Below the pieces are notes generated by a model that was not told where the DNA came from, did no database searches, and saw nothing but the letters and a program-made list of their open reading frames with translations. Below, piece by piece: positions 27,612 to 34,984 of a stretch of 64,000 nt of DNA. The position numbers and the translations under genes were made by a program. The stretch lies in NCBI RefSeq assembly GCF_001013475.1, contig NZ_JZEF01000006.1, positions 310,001 to 374,000 of the forward strand. Reading direction: 5' to 3'. This DNA comes from Xanthomonas arboricola pv. juglandis (GTDB lineage: Bacteria; Pseudomonadota; Gammaproteobacteria; Xanthomonadales; Xanthomonadaceae). How positions within the stretch are numbered: the first letter of the stretch is position 1; each line of letters starts with the position of its first letter.

Positions 27612-27764
27612 TCAGCACTTACCGTCGCTGCAATTGTCGGCCTTCTTTTCGACCTTCTCACCTGCACCCTGCATGTCCTTGCCAGCGCCGGCCATGGTGT
27701 TGCAGCCAGTCATCACGCCGGCCGAAAACAGGCCCAGTACCATCAGTGTCAGCAGTCGCTTCAT
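27612..27764 (-). CDS. Entericidin A/B-family lipoprotein, copy 2
   Basis: A 50-residue gene upstream of and in tandem with copy 1. It encodes a lipoprotein signal with lipobox MTGC, then NTMAGAGKDMQGAGEKVEKK and a C-terminal tail CSDGKC containing two cysteines that copy 1 lacks. A GAGGA site precedes the ATG at 27764. The two precursors share the lipobox-proximal NT.AGAGKD.QGAGEKVE block, so they are paralogues by tandem duplication. Confidence 0.85.
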   Translation of the reverse strand: MKRLLTLMVLGLFSAGVMTGCNTMAGAGKDMQGAGEKVEKKADNCSDGKC

Positions 27765-27873
27765 CGGTCTTCCTCAGTTCTGCGTTCGGTGCAGACGCAC
27801 CGTGTCTGGCGACAAATCTGACTGCGCGGCCGTGGATTTGATGTGAACGCGGCGTGCTGCGTTCAGCGATCGA

Positions 27874-28797
27874 TCAATCTCGCATCAGTGTCGACTTGCC
27901 AAACAGGCTCTCGACCAGATCCACCGCCAGCTCGGCGGTGGCGTTGCGGTTGTCCAGGACCGGATTGAGCTCGACGATATCCAGCGACCCCATGCGCCCG
28001 GTGTCGGCGATCATCTCCATCACCAGCTGCGCCTCGCGGTAGTTGGGCCCACCCGGCACGGTGGTGCCCACGCCCGGTGCGATGCTCGGGTCCAGGAAAT
28101 CCACGTCGAAGCTCACATGCAGATGGGTGTCCTCGCTCATGCCCTGCAGGGCGGTCTCCATGGTGCGCTTCATGCCGGCCTCGTCGATGTAGCGCATGTC
28201 GTAGACATCGATGCGGTGCTGCTTGATCAGGCGCTTCTCCTCCGGGTCCACCGAGCGGATGCCGATCTGCCGCACCTGCTCGGGCAGCAACGCCGGTGCG
28301 CTGCCGCCCAGATGCGTCAACGCCTGCGGGCCCAGCCCGCACAGGCAGGCCACCGGCATGCCGTGGACGTTGCCCGACGGCGTCACCTCGCTGGTATTGA
28401 AGTCCGAGTGCGCATCCAGCCACAGCACCCGCAGCGGGCGTTGCTGCTCGCGGCAGTACTTGGCCACCGCGGTGATCGAGCCGATGCCCAGGCAGTGGTC
28501 GCCACCGAGCATGATCGGCATGCGGCCGGCGCGCAGCTGCGCATAGCTGGCCTCCATCAGCGCCTGGTTCCAGGCGACCACCTCGTCCAGATGCCGGTAG
28601 CCGGCCTGCGGGGCTTGCCAGGGATTGCGCGGGCCGTCCAGGTTGCCCAGGTCGTGCACCTCCACGCCACGGCCGATCAAGGCCTCCTGCAGCCCGGCGA
28701 TGCGCAACGCCTCCGGCCCCATCCGCGCACCACGGTGGCCGGCACCGATGTCGGTGGGAACGCCAATCAGGGAAACCGGCAGGTACTGCGTCGCCAT
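27874..28797 (-). CDS. rocF: Arginase
   Basis: A 307-residue arginase/agmatinase-family enzyme. The binuclear manganese ligands are visible in GGDHCLG (His), DAHSDFNT (two Asp and His) and DVDFLDPSI (two Asp). The full-length pattern, including the PGGPNYREA and VELNPVLDNRN blocks, is that of arginase rather than agmatinase. It hydrolyses L-arginine to ornithine and urea. The ATG at 28797 fits; the longer open frame upstream is not coding. Confidence 0.92.
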   Translation of the reverse strand: MATQYLPVSLIGVPTDIGAGHRGARMGPEALRIAGLQEALIGRGVEVHDLGNLDGPRNPWQAPQAGYRHLDEVVAWNQALMEASYAQLRAGRMPIMLGGDHCLGIGSITAVAKYCREQQRPLRVLWLDAHSDFNTSEVTPSGNVHGMPVACLCGLGPQALTHLGGSAPALLPEQVRQIGIRSVDPEEKRLIKQHRIDVYDMRYIDEAGMKRTMETALQGMSEDTHLHVSFDVDFLDPSIAPGVGTTVPGGPNYREAQLVMEMIADTGRMGSLDIVELNPVLDNRNATAELAVDLVESLFGKSTLMRD

Positions 28798-29275
28798 GCA
28801 TTGCTCCAGCATCGAGAAAGCGCTGCAGTCTAGTCGCCGGCTCGCGCACTGACGCGCGGCAGCGCAGCACGGCGCCCGGCCTGCGTCACCGATCACGCAA
28901 TCGCATTTGCCACTGCAGCAATCCAAAGTGCGGCCGATACTGCGTAGCGGGTAATCGTCGGACCGGTACGGACGGCAGGCGCAACGCCGCAGTACAGGCG
29001 CGCTGCAGTTCGGCCGGAGCACTGGCAGTGCATCGGCCGCGCCCGCTTGGCGGCGGCAAACGCGGTCTGATGGCTGCTTGAAGTGACGTGGTTGGGCAGT
29101 TTGTGGCGTATCTGCGTTTTGCGGAATGTGCTTGTCTGACCGCACAGTTAAGACATTGAGGGTGCTATGACGATGACGGAAGGTGCCGATGCTACTGTTC
29201 GCCCGCCAGCGCGGGACCCGGTGTCATCGGCAAGGCCTTTCATCGCGCAGTGCGTTTCGTACACGGGAGGATTTC
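28798..29275. other. 478-bp divergent intergenic region
   Basis: It separates the arginase gene from the roadblock/GTPase operon. No gene or clear repeat is seen. A GGGAGG ribosome site for the first roadblock gene lies at 29265-29270; promoters for both directions must lie here but I cannot place them reliably. Confidence 0.6.
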
Positions 29276-29728
29276 ATGCCGCATAACGCCGTCAACCAGG
29301 TCGTCAAGGCTGCCGTGGGCGAGGTCGCGCGGGCGTCGCACCAATACGATCTGCAGCGCATCGGGCGCGAGTTCGCGCAGACCATCGAGCGCGAGCCGGG
29401 CATCCGTCTGCTGATGCTGTCCACTGCCGACGGGCGTGCCATCGCCGAACAATCCAGCCTGGATGTGGACGGCCGCCGGCTGGCAGCGATGGCCAATTCG
29501 TTCCTGACCCTGGGCGAGACCCTGGCACGCGAATCCAGTCTGAGCGAAGCCGACTACGCCACCATCAGTACGCGTGGCGGGCAGCTGGTGCTGATCCGCA
29601 TTCGCGCCGACAAACCGCTGACGCTCACCGCGGTGGGCGGCAGCGACCTCAACGCCGCGGCGCTGCTGTTCAACGCACGCGACTGCGCCGGCCGCCTGGC
29701 AACTGCACTGGCGCAGCCGGCCAACTGA
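29276..29728 (+). CDS. Roadblock/LC7 domain protein, copy 1
   Basis: A 150-residue protein with a single roadblock/LC7 domain (about residues 38-145): a PGIRLLMLSTADGRAIAEQS strand pair, the RRLAAMANSFLTLGETLA helix and the closing LNAAALLFNARDCAGRLATAL helix. In MglB and CvnB such proteins bind and regulate a small Ras-like GTPase, often as GTPase-activating protein. A GTPase gene is the fourth gene of this operon. The start at 29276 has GGGAGG; the frame is open from 29183 but without a site. Confidence 0.87.
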   Translation: MPHNAVNQVVKAAVGEVARASHQYDLQRIGREFAQTIEREPGIRLLMLSTADGRAIAEQSSLDVDGRRLAAMANSFLTLGETLARESSLSEADYATISTRGGQLVLIRIRADKPLTLTAVGGSDLNAAALLFNARDCAGRLATALAQPAN

Positions 29729-29733
29729 GCGTT

Positions 29734-29756
29734 TGGCACTGTTCGTGCTTGTGCCA
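29734..29756 (+). promoter_or_regulatory. Possible sigma-54 promoter or hairpin between roadblock genes
   Basis: TGGCAC-N7-TGCT at 29734-29749 has the GG/GC spacing of a sigma-54 promoter and would start transcription near 29760. The same bases also form the inverted repeat TGGCAC/GTGCCA (29734-29739 and 29751-29756), so an RNA hairpin is an alternative reading. Confidence 0.3.
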
Positions 29757-29791
29757 GTGCACTGATTTCTCACCGCTCGTAAGGACGACCC

Positions 29792-30151
29792 GTGTCAAAA
29801 CTCAACCTGGAACACCTGCATTCGATCGCCGGCTTCGTCGGCGCTGCCCTGGTCGATAGCGACAGCGGCATGGCGCTGGGCATGACCGGCGGCACCGATC
29901 TCAACCTGGAACTTGCCGCGGCCGGCAATACCGAAGTGGTGCGTGCCAAGCGCCGTATTGCCGAGCAGCTCGGCCTCAACGACACCATCGAAGACATCCT
30001 GATCACCCTGGCGCGTCAATACCACCTGCTGCGCCCGCTGGAGAGCAACGGCACCTTGTTCCTGTACGTCGTGCTGGATCGCGCCAAGGCCAATCTGGCC
30101 ATGGCCCGTCACGAGCTCAAGGCGTTCGAGAAGACCCTGGACTTCGGTTGA
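29792..30151 (+). CDS. Roadblock/LC7-like protein, copy 2
   Basis: A 119-residue protein starting at GTG 29792 behind an AAGGACGA site. It has the roadblock fold in outline: FVGAALVDSDSGMALGMTGG, then a central helix, HLLRPLESNGTLFLYVVLD strands and a final KANLAMARHELKAFEKTL helix. It differs strongly from copy 1, so the two may form a heterodimer or act at different steps. It is the second gene of the operon. Confidence 0.8.
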   Translation: MSKLNLEHLHSIAGFVGAALVDSDSGMALGMTGGTDLNLELAAAGNTEVVRAKRRIAEQLGLNDTIEDILITLARQYHLLRPLESNGTLFLYVVLDRAKANLAMARHELKAFEKTLDFG

Positions 30152-30186
30152 TGCCAACCAGGCGGCGCGCACGCGTCGCCTGCCCC

Positions 30187-30210
30187 GCCTGCCGGTGCGC
30201 ACCGGCAGGC
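30187..30210 (+). repeat. Perfect 24-bp palindrome inside the operon
   Basis: GCCTGCCGGTGC and its complement form a perfect palindrome between the second roadblock gene and the next gene. It could attenuate or stabilise the transcript; there is no U-tract. Confidence 0.6.
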
Positions 30211-30245
30211 ACCGCACTTGCTACGCGCCGACGCGGCGCCCTGTC

Positions 30246-31163
30246 ATGACCTCACCCATTCACACCATGCGGGTCGCCACGGCCGGCCTGGACCTGCTGC
30301 ACACCACGCGCCTGAAACTGGCGTGTTCGTTGCTGCTGGCCGAGCGCATCGACGTGCAGTTGGGGCAATGGCCGCAACACGCCGCCGAGGTGGTGGTGCT
30401 GGGGCTGGAAAGCCCCGATGGCCTGGCCGCCTGGCAGGCCTTGCAGGGGCAACCCGTGCGCGTGCTGGTGGTGTCGCGGACACCGGTCGGCGGCGCATGG
30501 CTCAAGCACGGTGCCACCGTGCGCGAACTCAACGAGCAGATGCGCCTGTTGCTGTCGTCCTCCGATCATGCGCAGGTCGCCGAGCCGGCCTTGCTGGTCC
30601 GCCATTGCCGCGGCGAATTCGGCACCGCTGCGGTGCTGTTGCGCAACGCGCACCTGCAGGTGCGCGTGGACCCGGCCAACAGCTGCGTGCAGTTGCCCGC
30701 CGGCATCGCCTTGACCGAGCTGCTGGCAGCCCTGGACCGCCCCGGCTGGCAGATTGCGCCGGACACTGCCGATAGCGCACTGAGCCAACGTATTTCCTTC
30801 GAAGCGCTGTATTTCGCCTTGCCCGAGCACCTGCGCCCCGCGCTGCCGGCGGTCGAACCCGGCCATGCGCTGCGGTTGCGGCAATGGCCGGAGCTGAGCG
30901 CCGAGACCAGTTCGCCGGCGCAGCTGCTTGCCATTGCCCACCTGCATGCGCGCCCGTGGCGCCCGCAGGCGCTGGCCAATGCTTGCAAGCTGCCGCTGCA
31001 AACGGTGGAATGCCTGTTCGCCGCTGCACTCGCCAGTGGCCTTGCCCAGACTGCGGAGATTCCCGTGCCTGCAACGCAGCCCCGTCCGGACAGCAGCAAC
31101 TCCCGGTTTTTCTCCTGGGTCGCACGTCGCTTTGGCCTCTCTCTCTTTCAGGCGCAGTCATGA
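30246..31163 (+). CDS. Unrecognised protein with winged-helix-like C-terminus, third gene of GTPase operon
   Basis: A 305-residue protein without an obvious named family. The N-terminal half has alternating strands and helices (VVVLGLESPDG, VRVLVVSRTP). The C-terminal region LAIAHLHARPWRPQALANAC then LPLQTVECLFAAALASGLAQ looks like a winged helix and resembles the DUF742 (CvnC) pattern in Streptomyces conservons. It begins after the palindrome and overlaps the GTPase start by ATGA. That position in the operon, third after two roadblock genes and before the GTPase, matches CvnC. The similarity is by eye and may not hold. Confidence 0.65.
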   Translation: MTSPIHTMRVATAGLDLLHTTRLKLACSLLLAERIDVQLGQWPQHAAEVVVLGLESPDGLAAWQALQGQPVRVLVVSRTPVGGAWLKHGATVRELNEQMRLLLSSSDHAQVAEPALLVRHCRGEFGTAAVLLRNAHLQVRVDPANSCVQLPAGIALTELLAALDRPGWQIAPDTADSALSQRISFEALYFALPEHLRPALPAVEPGHALRLRQWPELSAETSSPAQLLAIAHLHARPWRPQALANACKLPLQTVECLFAAALASGLAQTAEIPVPATQPRPDSSNSRFFSWVARRFGLSLFQAQS

Positions 31164-31702
31164 GTCTTCCGGCCAACAAACTGGTGTTCGTTGGCGGCAT
31201 GGGCGCCGGCAAGACCACCGCCGTGCGTGCCATCTCCGACGTGGAGCCGGTCAGCACCGAGATGCCGCTCAGCCAGGATGCCTACGGCGACAAGACCTAC
31301 ACCACGGTCGCACTGGACTACAGCTCAATCGAGCTGGAAGACGGCGAGTTGCTGCACGTCTACGGCGTGCCCGGGCAGAAATACCTGGATTTCATGTGGC
31401 CGCTGGTGTGCGACGGCGCGTTGGGCGTGATCGTGCTGGTCAGCGCGCGCGATCCGCAGATGCGCGATGCCACCGTGGCCTTGCTGCGCGAGTTTTCGCA
31501 GATCGCACCTGCGGCAAGCCTGGCGGTGGGCATCACCATGACCGACGAAATGCAGGACTTTTTGCTGCCGCCGTTCCGCGATGCGCTGGTAGCCGAAGGC
31601 TTCCGCATCCCGGTCATGCGCGTGGACGCGCGCTCGGCCACCCAGATCACGTTCCTGGTGAAGTCGCTGCTGTCCTATCGCTATACCTCGGCGACCAGCT
31701 GA
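31160..31702 (+). CDS. Small Ras-like GTPase, MglA/CvnD type
   Basis: A 180-residue P-loop GTPase. The P-loop is GGMGAGKTT (residues 12-20); switch I-like TTVALDY precedes a Walker B/switch II region HVYGVPGQKYLDFMWP, and the G4-like segment is degenerate (AVGITMTDEMQ in place of NKxD). The order VGGMGAGKTT, ISDVEPVSTE, GVPGQ, FMW is that of CvnD GTPases of actinobacterial conservons. It is coupled to the upstream gene by ATGA. It would be switched by the roadblock proteins in the same operon. Output is unknown; polarity, motility or signalling are the family roles. Confidence 0.88.
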   Translation: MSLPANKLVFVGGMGAGKTTAVRAISDVEPVSTEMPLSQDAYGDKTYTTVALDYSSIELEDGELLHVYGVPGQKYLDFMWPLVCDGALGVIVLVSARDPQMRDATVALLREFSQIAPAASLAVGITMTDEMQDFLLPPFRDALVAEGFRIPVMRVDARSATQITFLVKSLLSYRYTSATS

Positions 31703-32208
31703 GCGGCCGTGCGCGTGGCGCATGCCGACGTGGTCGGCGAACGAGCAAAACAAGGAATCCGGTCACGACGGTGCCTGATCGGGCGTCACGCGGGGGATGC
31801 CGCCTCTAGGGTGGCGGCGACGCGTCCATCTTCCTTGATGCCAGACACGCGACGCGAACGTCATACATTCGAGCGCTTTGCCTGACTTGTTCAGTATGGC
31901 GCGCGATCAAAAGCCAGGGCATCGGGACGTTCCCGACATCGCGCAGGACATACCGGTCATACGGCATAAGCAATAGCGCAGCCAGTCGCGCCTGCACCCG
32001 GCGATCGTGATGCGATTGTTGTGCGCGCCCGGCACTGCGTTGGATAGAACGGTCGTCAAGCCATCTCGCACAGGCACCGACGCGCGGCAGCGGCGGTGCC
32101 ATCGGTGACGCGCAGCGGAGATGCGATGCGCCAGGATCGGCCGCTGCAGGGCGACTTCCACGCCGATCGTGGTGCTGATCCAGCACCACGATCGGATAAA
32201 GTAGCGCG
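31703..32208. other. 506-bp non-coding gap before the dTMP kinase
   Basis: No gene is evident. The only striking structure is the inverted repeat at 32163-32195. Open frames on the minus strand here are GC-rich shadows without ribosome sites. Confidence 0.6.
32163..32195. repeat. Perfect 15-bp inverted repeat upstream of tmk
   Basis: CCGATCGTGGTGCTG (32163-32177), a three-base loop and its exact complement (32181-32195) end 14 bases before the ATG. It can form a very stable hairpin at the 5' end of the message. No separate Shine-Dalgarno is visible between it and the ATG. Confidence 0.85.
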
Positions 32209-32886
32209 ATGACAATCGAACTGAAGCCCGGCGGTCTGCTGATCGCGATCGAAGGCATCGACGGCGCCGGCAAGACCACCCTCGCCCGCAGCCTGGCCAC
32301 AACACTGGAAGCGGCCGGCGCGCGCGTCGTGCTGAGCAAGGAGCCGACCAATGGCCCCTGGGGCACCCAGCTGCGCCAGTCCGCCGCCACCGGCCGCCTC
32401 AGCGCCGACGAAGAAGCCGAGCTGCTGATCCGCGACCGCCACGAACACGTGGACACCCTGATCGCACCGGCGCTGGCACGCGGCGACATCGTGATCCTGG
32501 ACCGCTATTTCCCCTCGATGGTCGCCTACCAGGGCGCCGCCGGCCTGCCGCTGGACGATCTGCTGGAGCGCAACGCCTTCGCGCCGCGCCCGGACGTGTT
32601 GCTGCTGCTCGACCTGCCCCCACCCACCGGCCTGGCGCGTATCCGCGCCCGCGGCGATGCACCCAATCACTTCGAAACCCAGGACAACCTGGAACGCTGC
32701 CGCAGCATCTTTGCCCAGCTGCAGTTACCGGGGAAGCACGTCGTGGACGCCAGCGCCGATGCGGACAGCGTGCTCCGCCAGGCCCATGCCATCGTCGTCG
32801 CCGCACTGGCCGAACGCCTGCGCGTCGACGCCACCGATGCCGACCAGGCCACGCTGGAACTGCTATCGGCCGGTCGCCCGGCCTGA
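32209..32886 (+). CDS. tmk: Thymidylate kinase family protein
   Basis: A 225-residue P-loop kinase with [10 protein letters not shown] at residue 15, the KEPTNGPWG motif and [12 protein letters not shown], features of the dTMP kinase family. The N-terminal segments (KEPTNGPW and [19 protein letters not shown]) are those of the second, divergent Tmk group rather than the classical TREPGGT form. The classical proteobacterial tmk usually sits next to holB, which is absent here, so this may be a paralogue. It phosphorylates dTMP to dTDP for DNA synthesis if canonical. Confidence 0.85.
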   Translation: MTIELKPGGLLIAIEGIDGAGKTTLARSLATTLEAAGARVVLSKEPTNGPWGTQLRQSAATGRLSADEEAELLIRDRHEHVDTLIAPALARGDIVILDRYFPSMVAYQGAAGLPLDDLLERNAFAPRPDVLLLLDLPPPTGLARIRARGDAPNHFETQDNLERCRSIFAQLQLPGKHVVDASADADSVLRQAHAIVVAALAERLRVDATDADQATLELLSAGRPA

Positions 32887-32919
32887 GTCGCTGTTGCCTG
32901 CGCGCAGGCAACAGCGACT
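32886..32919. repeat. Perfect 34-bp palindrome at the tmk stop
   Basis: Two 17-base arms, AGTCGCTGTTGCCTGCG and its exact complement, begin on the last base of the stop codon. It is probably a factor-dependent terminator or an mRNA end stabiliser; no T-run follows. With the hairpin at 32163-32195 it brackets the gene. Confidence 0.85.
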
Positions 32920-33061
32920 GGCGCGCTGTGATTCGCCGGCTGCGGGCAGATAGCTGTTTTCGGCCGATCAAACCGAGCAAGACGCGGCCTGGAGACGATG
33001 ACCCACAGCGCAGTCAATTGCATGCGCCCCGTGCGTCTACAGGTTGAACCAAGAACCTTCG

Positions 33062-33137
33062 TGGTGCCGGCACCCGGATTCGAACTGGGGACCTACCGCT
33101 TACAAGGCGGTTGCTCTACCAACTGAGCTATGCCGGC
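33062..33137 (-). tRNA. tRNA-Thr (anticodon UGU)
   Basis: The minus strand folds as a canonical 76-base tRNA: acceptor GCCGGCA/TGCCGGC, D-arm GCTC/GAGC, anticodon stem ACCGC/GCGGT with loop CTTGTAA, TPsiC arm CCCAG/CCGGG around TTCGAAT, and an encoded CCA end. The anticodon TGT reads threonine ACA codons. No integration scar is seen next to it. Confidence 0.95.
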
Positions 33138-33169
33138 AAAGGCAGGCGCGTTGCGCGCCGGTGCGCATT

Positions 33170-34102
33170 CTAGCGCAGCGCGGCGCAATCTAGCGACCGC
33201 TGACGCGCCGCACCGGCGGTGCCTTGCAATGTGCCGATCGCGGCCGTGCTGCGCACATCGATCCACCAGCGCGATTGCCCGGTGCCGCTGGGCAGCAACT
33301 GCGCCGGAAACCCCGCACCGACCAGGCTGGCCTGACGGCGCTCGGCACGCTCGCGACTCTGGTACTGCCCCAGCGCGATGCTGTTGTCCTCGCCCTGGGC
33401 AATCACGTAATAGTCGCCCATGCCGGCGGCGGCGATGCGCTTGACCAAGGCCTGCGCCGCCGCACGATCGCCGACATTGGGCAGCATCACCCGGAACGTA
33501 CTGACCCCGGCGTCCTTGTCCTCGCGCACGCGGGTACGCGCGGCCTGGCCACGCAGGCGTGCCAGCGCGGCATCGGCATCGGCGCGCGCCGCATACGGCC
33601 CCAGGCTGGCGCAGCGCTCCGGCGCAGCGGCGGGAGTAGGTACCGCTGGCGATGGTTTGATCGCCGCTGCCGCAACCTCGTTCGGTGTTGGAGCGACCTT
33701 GGCTGGTGGTGGAACCTGTGCCGATGTCTGCGACGTTGCGACCACCTTCGCGGCGGCCGCAGCAGTCGAAGAAGACGCCGCCGTGGGTGCCGTCGGTGTC
33801 TCAGTCGATGCCGGTGTCTCAGTCGATGCCGGTGTCGGTGTCGGTGCAGGTGCAGGTGCAGGTGCAGGTGCAGGTGCATCCGATGGTGCGGCGCCAGCAG
33901 CTGCCGGGCCCATGCCTGCCTCGCTCGCCTCGCCTGGCGCTGCTGGCGATGCTGCCGCAGTGCTCGGCAGCACTTCCAGGCGCGCCACACCGGCCGGCTG
34001 CGGCGGTGCCGCCACTGCTGCCGGTGCCGGCTGCAACGCCCACCACAGGGCCACACCGGCATTGAGGACGATCAGGACGACGATGAGTGCGCGGACATAC
34101 AT
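33170..34102 (-). CDS. SPOR-domain membrane protein with Pro-Ala repeat linker
   Basis: A 310-residue protein with one N-terminal membrane helix (residues 5-24), a long Pro/Ala/Thr-rich linker (25-165) and a C-terminal SPOR-like domain pair (ERCASLGPYAARADADAALA, then YYVIAQGEDNSIALGQYQSR). SPOR domains bind denuded septal peptidoglycan, so a role in cell division or envelope maintenance fits. The linker is encoded by six copies of a hexamer and two copies of an 18-mer, so its length may vary between strains. It follows coaX on the same strand. Confidence 0.8.
   Translation of the reverse strand: MYVRALIVVLIVLNAGVALWWALQPAPAAVAAPPQPAGVARLEVLPSTAAASPAAPGEASEAGMGPAAAGAAPSDAPAPAPAPAPAPTPTPASTETPASTETPTAPTAASSSTAAAAAKVVATSQTSAQVPPPAKVAPTPNEVAAAAIKPSPAVPTPAAAPERCASLGPYAARADADAALARLRGQAARTRVREDKDAGVSTFRVMLPNVGDRAAAQALVKRIAAAGMGDYYVIAQGEDNSIALGQYQSRERAERRQASLVGAGFPAQLLPSGTGQSRWWIDVRSTAAIGTLQGTAGAARQRSLDCAALR
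33795..33830. repeat. Two 18-bp direct repeats in SPOR gene
   Basis: GGTGTCTCAGTCGATGCC occurs twice in a row and encodes the repeated Thr-Glu-Thr-Pro-Ala-Ser unit of the linker. The unit length keeps the frame. Confidence 0.85.
33843..33878. repeat. Hexanucleotide tandem repeat (GGTGCA)6 in SPOR gene
   Basis: Six perfect GGTGCA units encode a Pro-Ala run in the linker. Slippage here would add or remove dipeptides without breaking the frame. Confidence 0.9.
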
Positions 34103-34255
34103 GCGATGGATTCTAAGCGCGGGCAGTCACAACCGGCGAGCGCTGGTCGGCTTGCTGCCCACGCCAGGCAGTGGGCGCAGTGTACGAGCGCTGCCGATCG
34201 ATTCCGTCTGCCGGCGGCACCCGCCGCGTGGCCGCACGATCGCATGGCTCGCCGT

Positions 34256-34984
34256 TCAAGGCGCCGACGCAGACCTCGCCCAGGTCGCCAGCCCATCCAG
34301 CACCAGCGCAGCGCGGAAGCTGGCATCGGGCAACAACGGCAGCAGCGGCGGCGCGCCGCCCCCGTGCACCAGCAGCCGCACCGGCACGCCCAGACTGCGT
34401 TGCGCGTGCTGCAGGCTACGCTCGATCAGCGCCACCGCCGCGCCATCGCAGCCGGAGGTCAGCGCGTCGTCGGTGTCGTCGGCCAGCTCGACATAGGTCC
34501 CGCCACTGGCCGGCAACTGCACCGCGCGCGCATGCAGCGCCTCGCGCATGGTGGTCGGCGAGGCGGCGATGCGGCCGCCGTGGTGCCTCCCATCGGCGCC
34601 GAGTACATCGATGGTCAACGCGGTACCCACGCCAGCCACCAGCACCGGTGCGTCGCCGCATGCGCCCAGCAGCGCCAGGAAGCGATCGACCCCAAAGCGG
34701 CCCGGGTCTGCGTAGGCGATGCGGATGCCGGCGCATTCGGCCGCAGTCCGCACGATGCGCACCTGTTCGAAACGCTCGCGCAGGCAGCCGAGCATGCGCT
34801 GCGTCAACGCCGGCGCAGCCACGCTGGCCACGTGCGCGATGCGCCCGGTGGGCAAGGCCGACAACGCGGCCGCATCCATCGCCTCGGCACCGTGCGGCCA
34901 GGCCTGCACATCGCCGGCGCGGTCGCCCTGCAGCGGTGCGTACTTGAACCGCGAATTTCCCAGGTCGAACAACCACTCGCTCAT
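34256..34984 (-). CDS. coaX: Type III pantothenate kinase
   Basis: A 242-residue ASKHA-fold kinase. The N-terminal phosphate motif is DLGNSRFKY, followed by DPGRFGVDRFLALLGA and the GVGTALTIDVL strand, with GGRIAASPTTMREALH as the C-terminal motif. It catalyses the first step of coenzyme A synthesis. Its ATG overlaps the birA stop by four bases, a very common coaX-birA arrangement. The homology of the coenzyme A pathway step to type I (coaA) means either can serve in a given genome. Confidence 0.93.
   Translation of the reverse strand: MSEWLFDLGNSRFKYAPLQGDRAGDVQAWPHGAEAMDAAALSALPTGRIAHVASVAAPALTQRMLGCLRERFEQVRIVRTAAECAGIRIAYADPGRFGVDRFLALLGACGDAPVLVAGVGTALTIDVLGADGRHHGGRIAASPTTMREALHARAVQLPASGGTYVELADDTDDALTSGCDGAAVALIERSLQHAQRSLGVPVRLLVHGGGAPPLLPLLPDASFRAALVLDGLATWARSASAP

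Noticed and set aside
33843-33878. Hexanucleotide array taken as a possible CRISPR-like structure
   Set aside because: The units have no spacers, lie within a coding linker and keep the frame.
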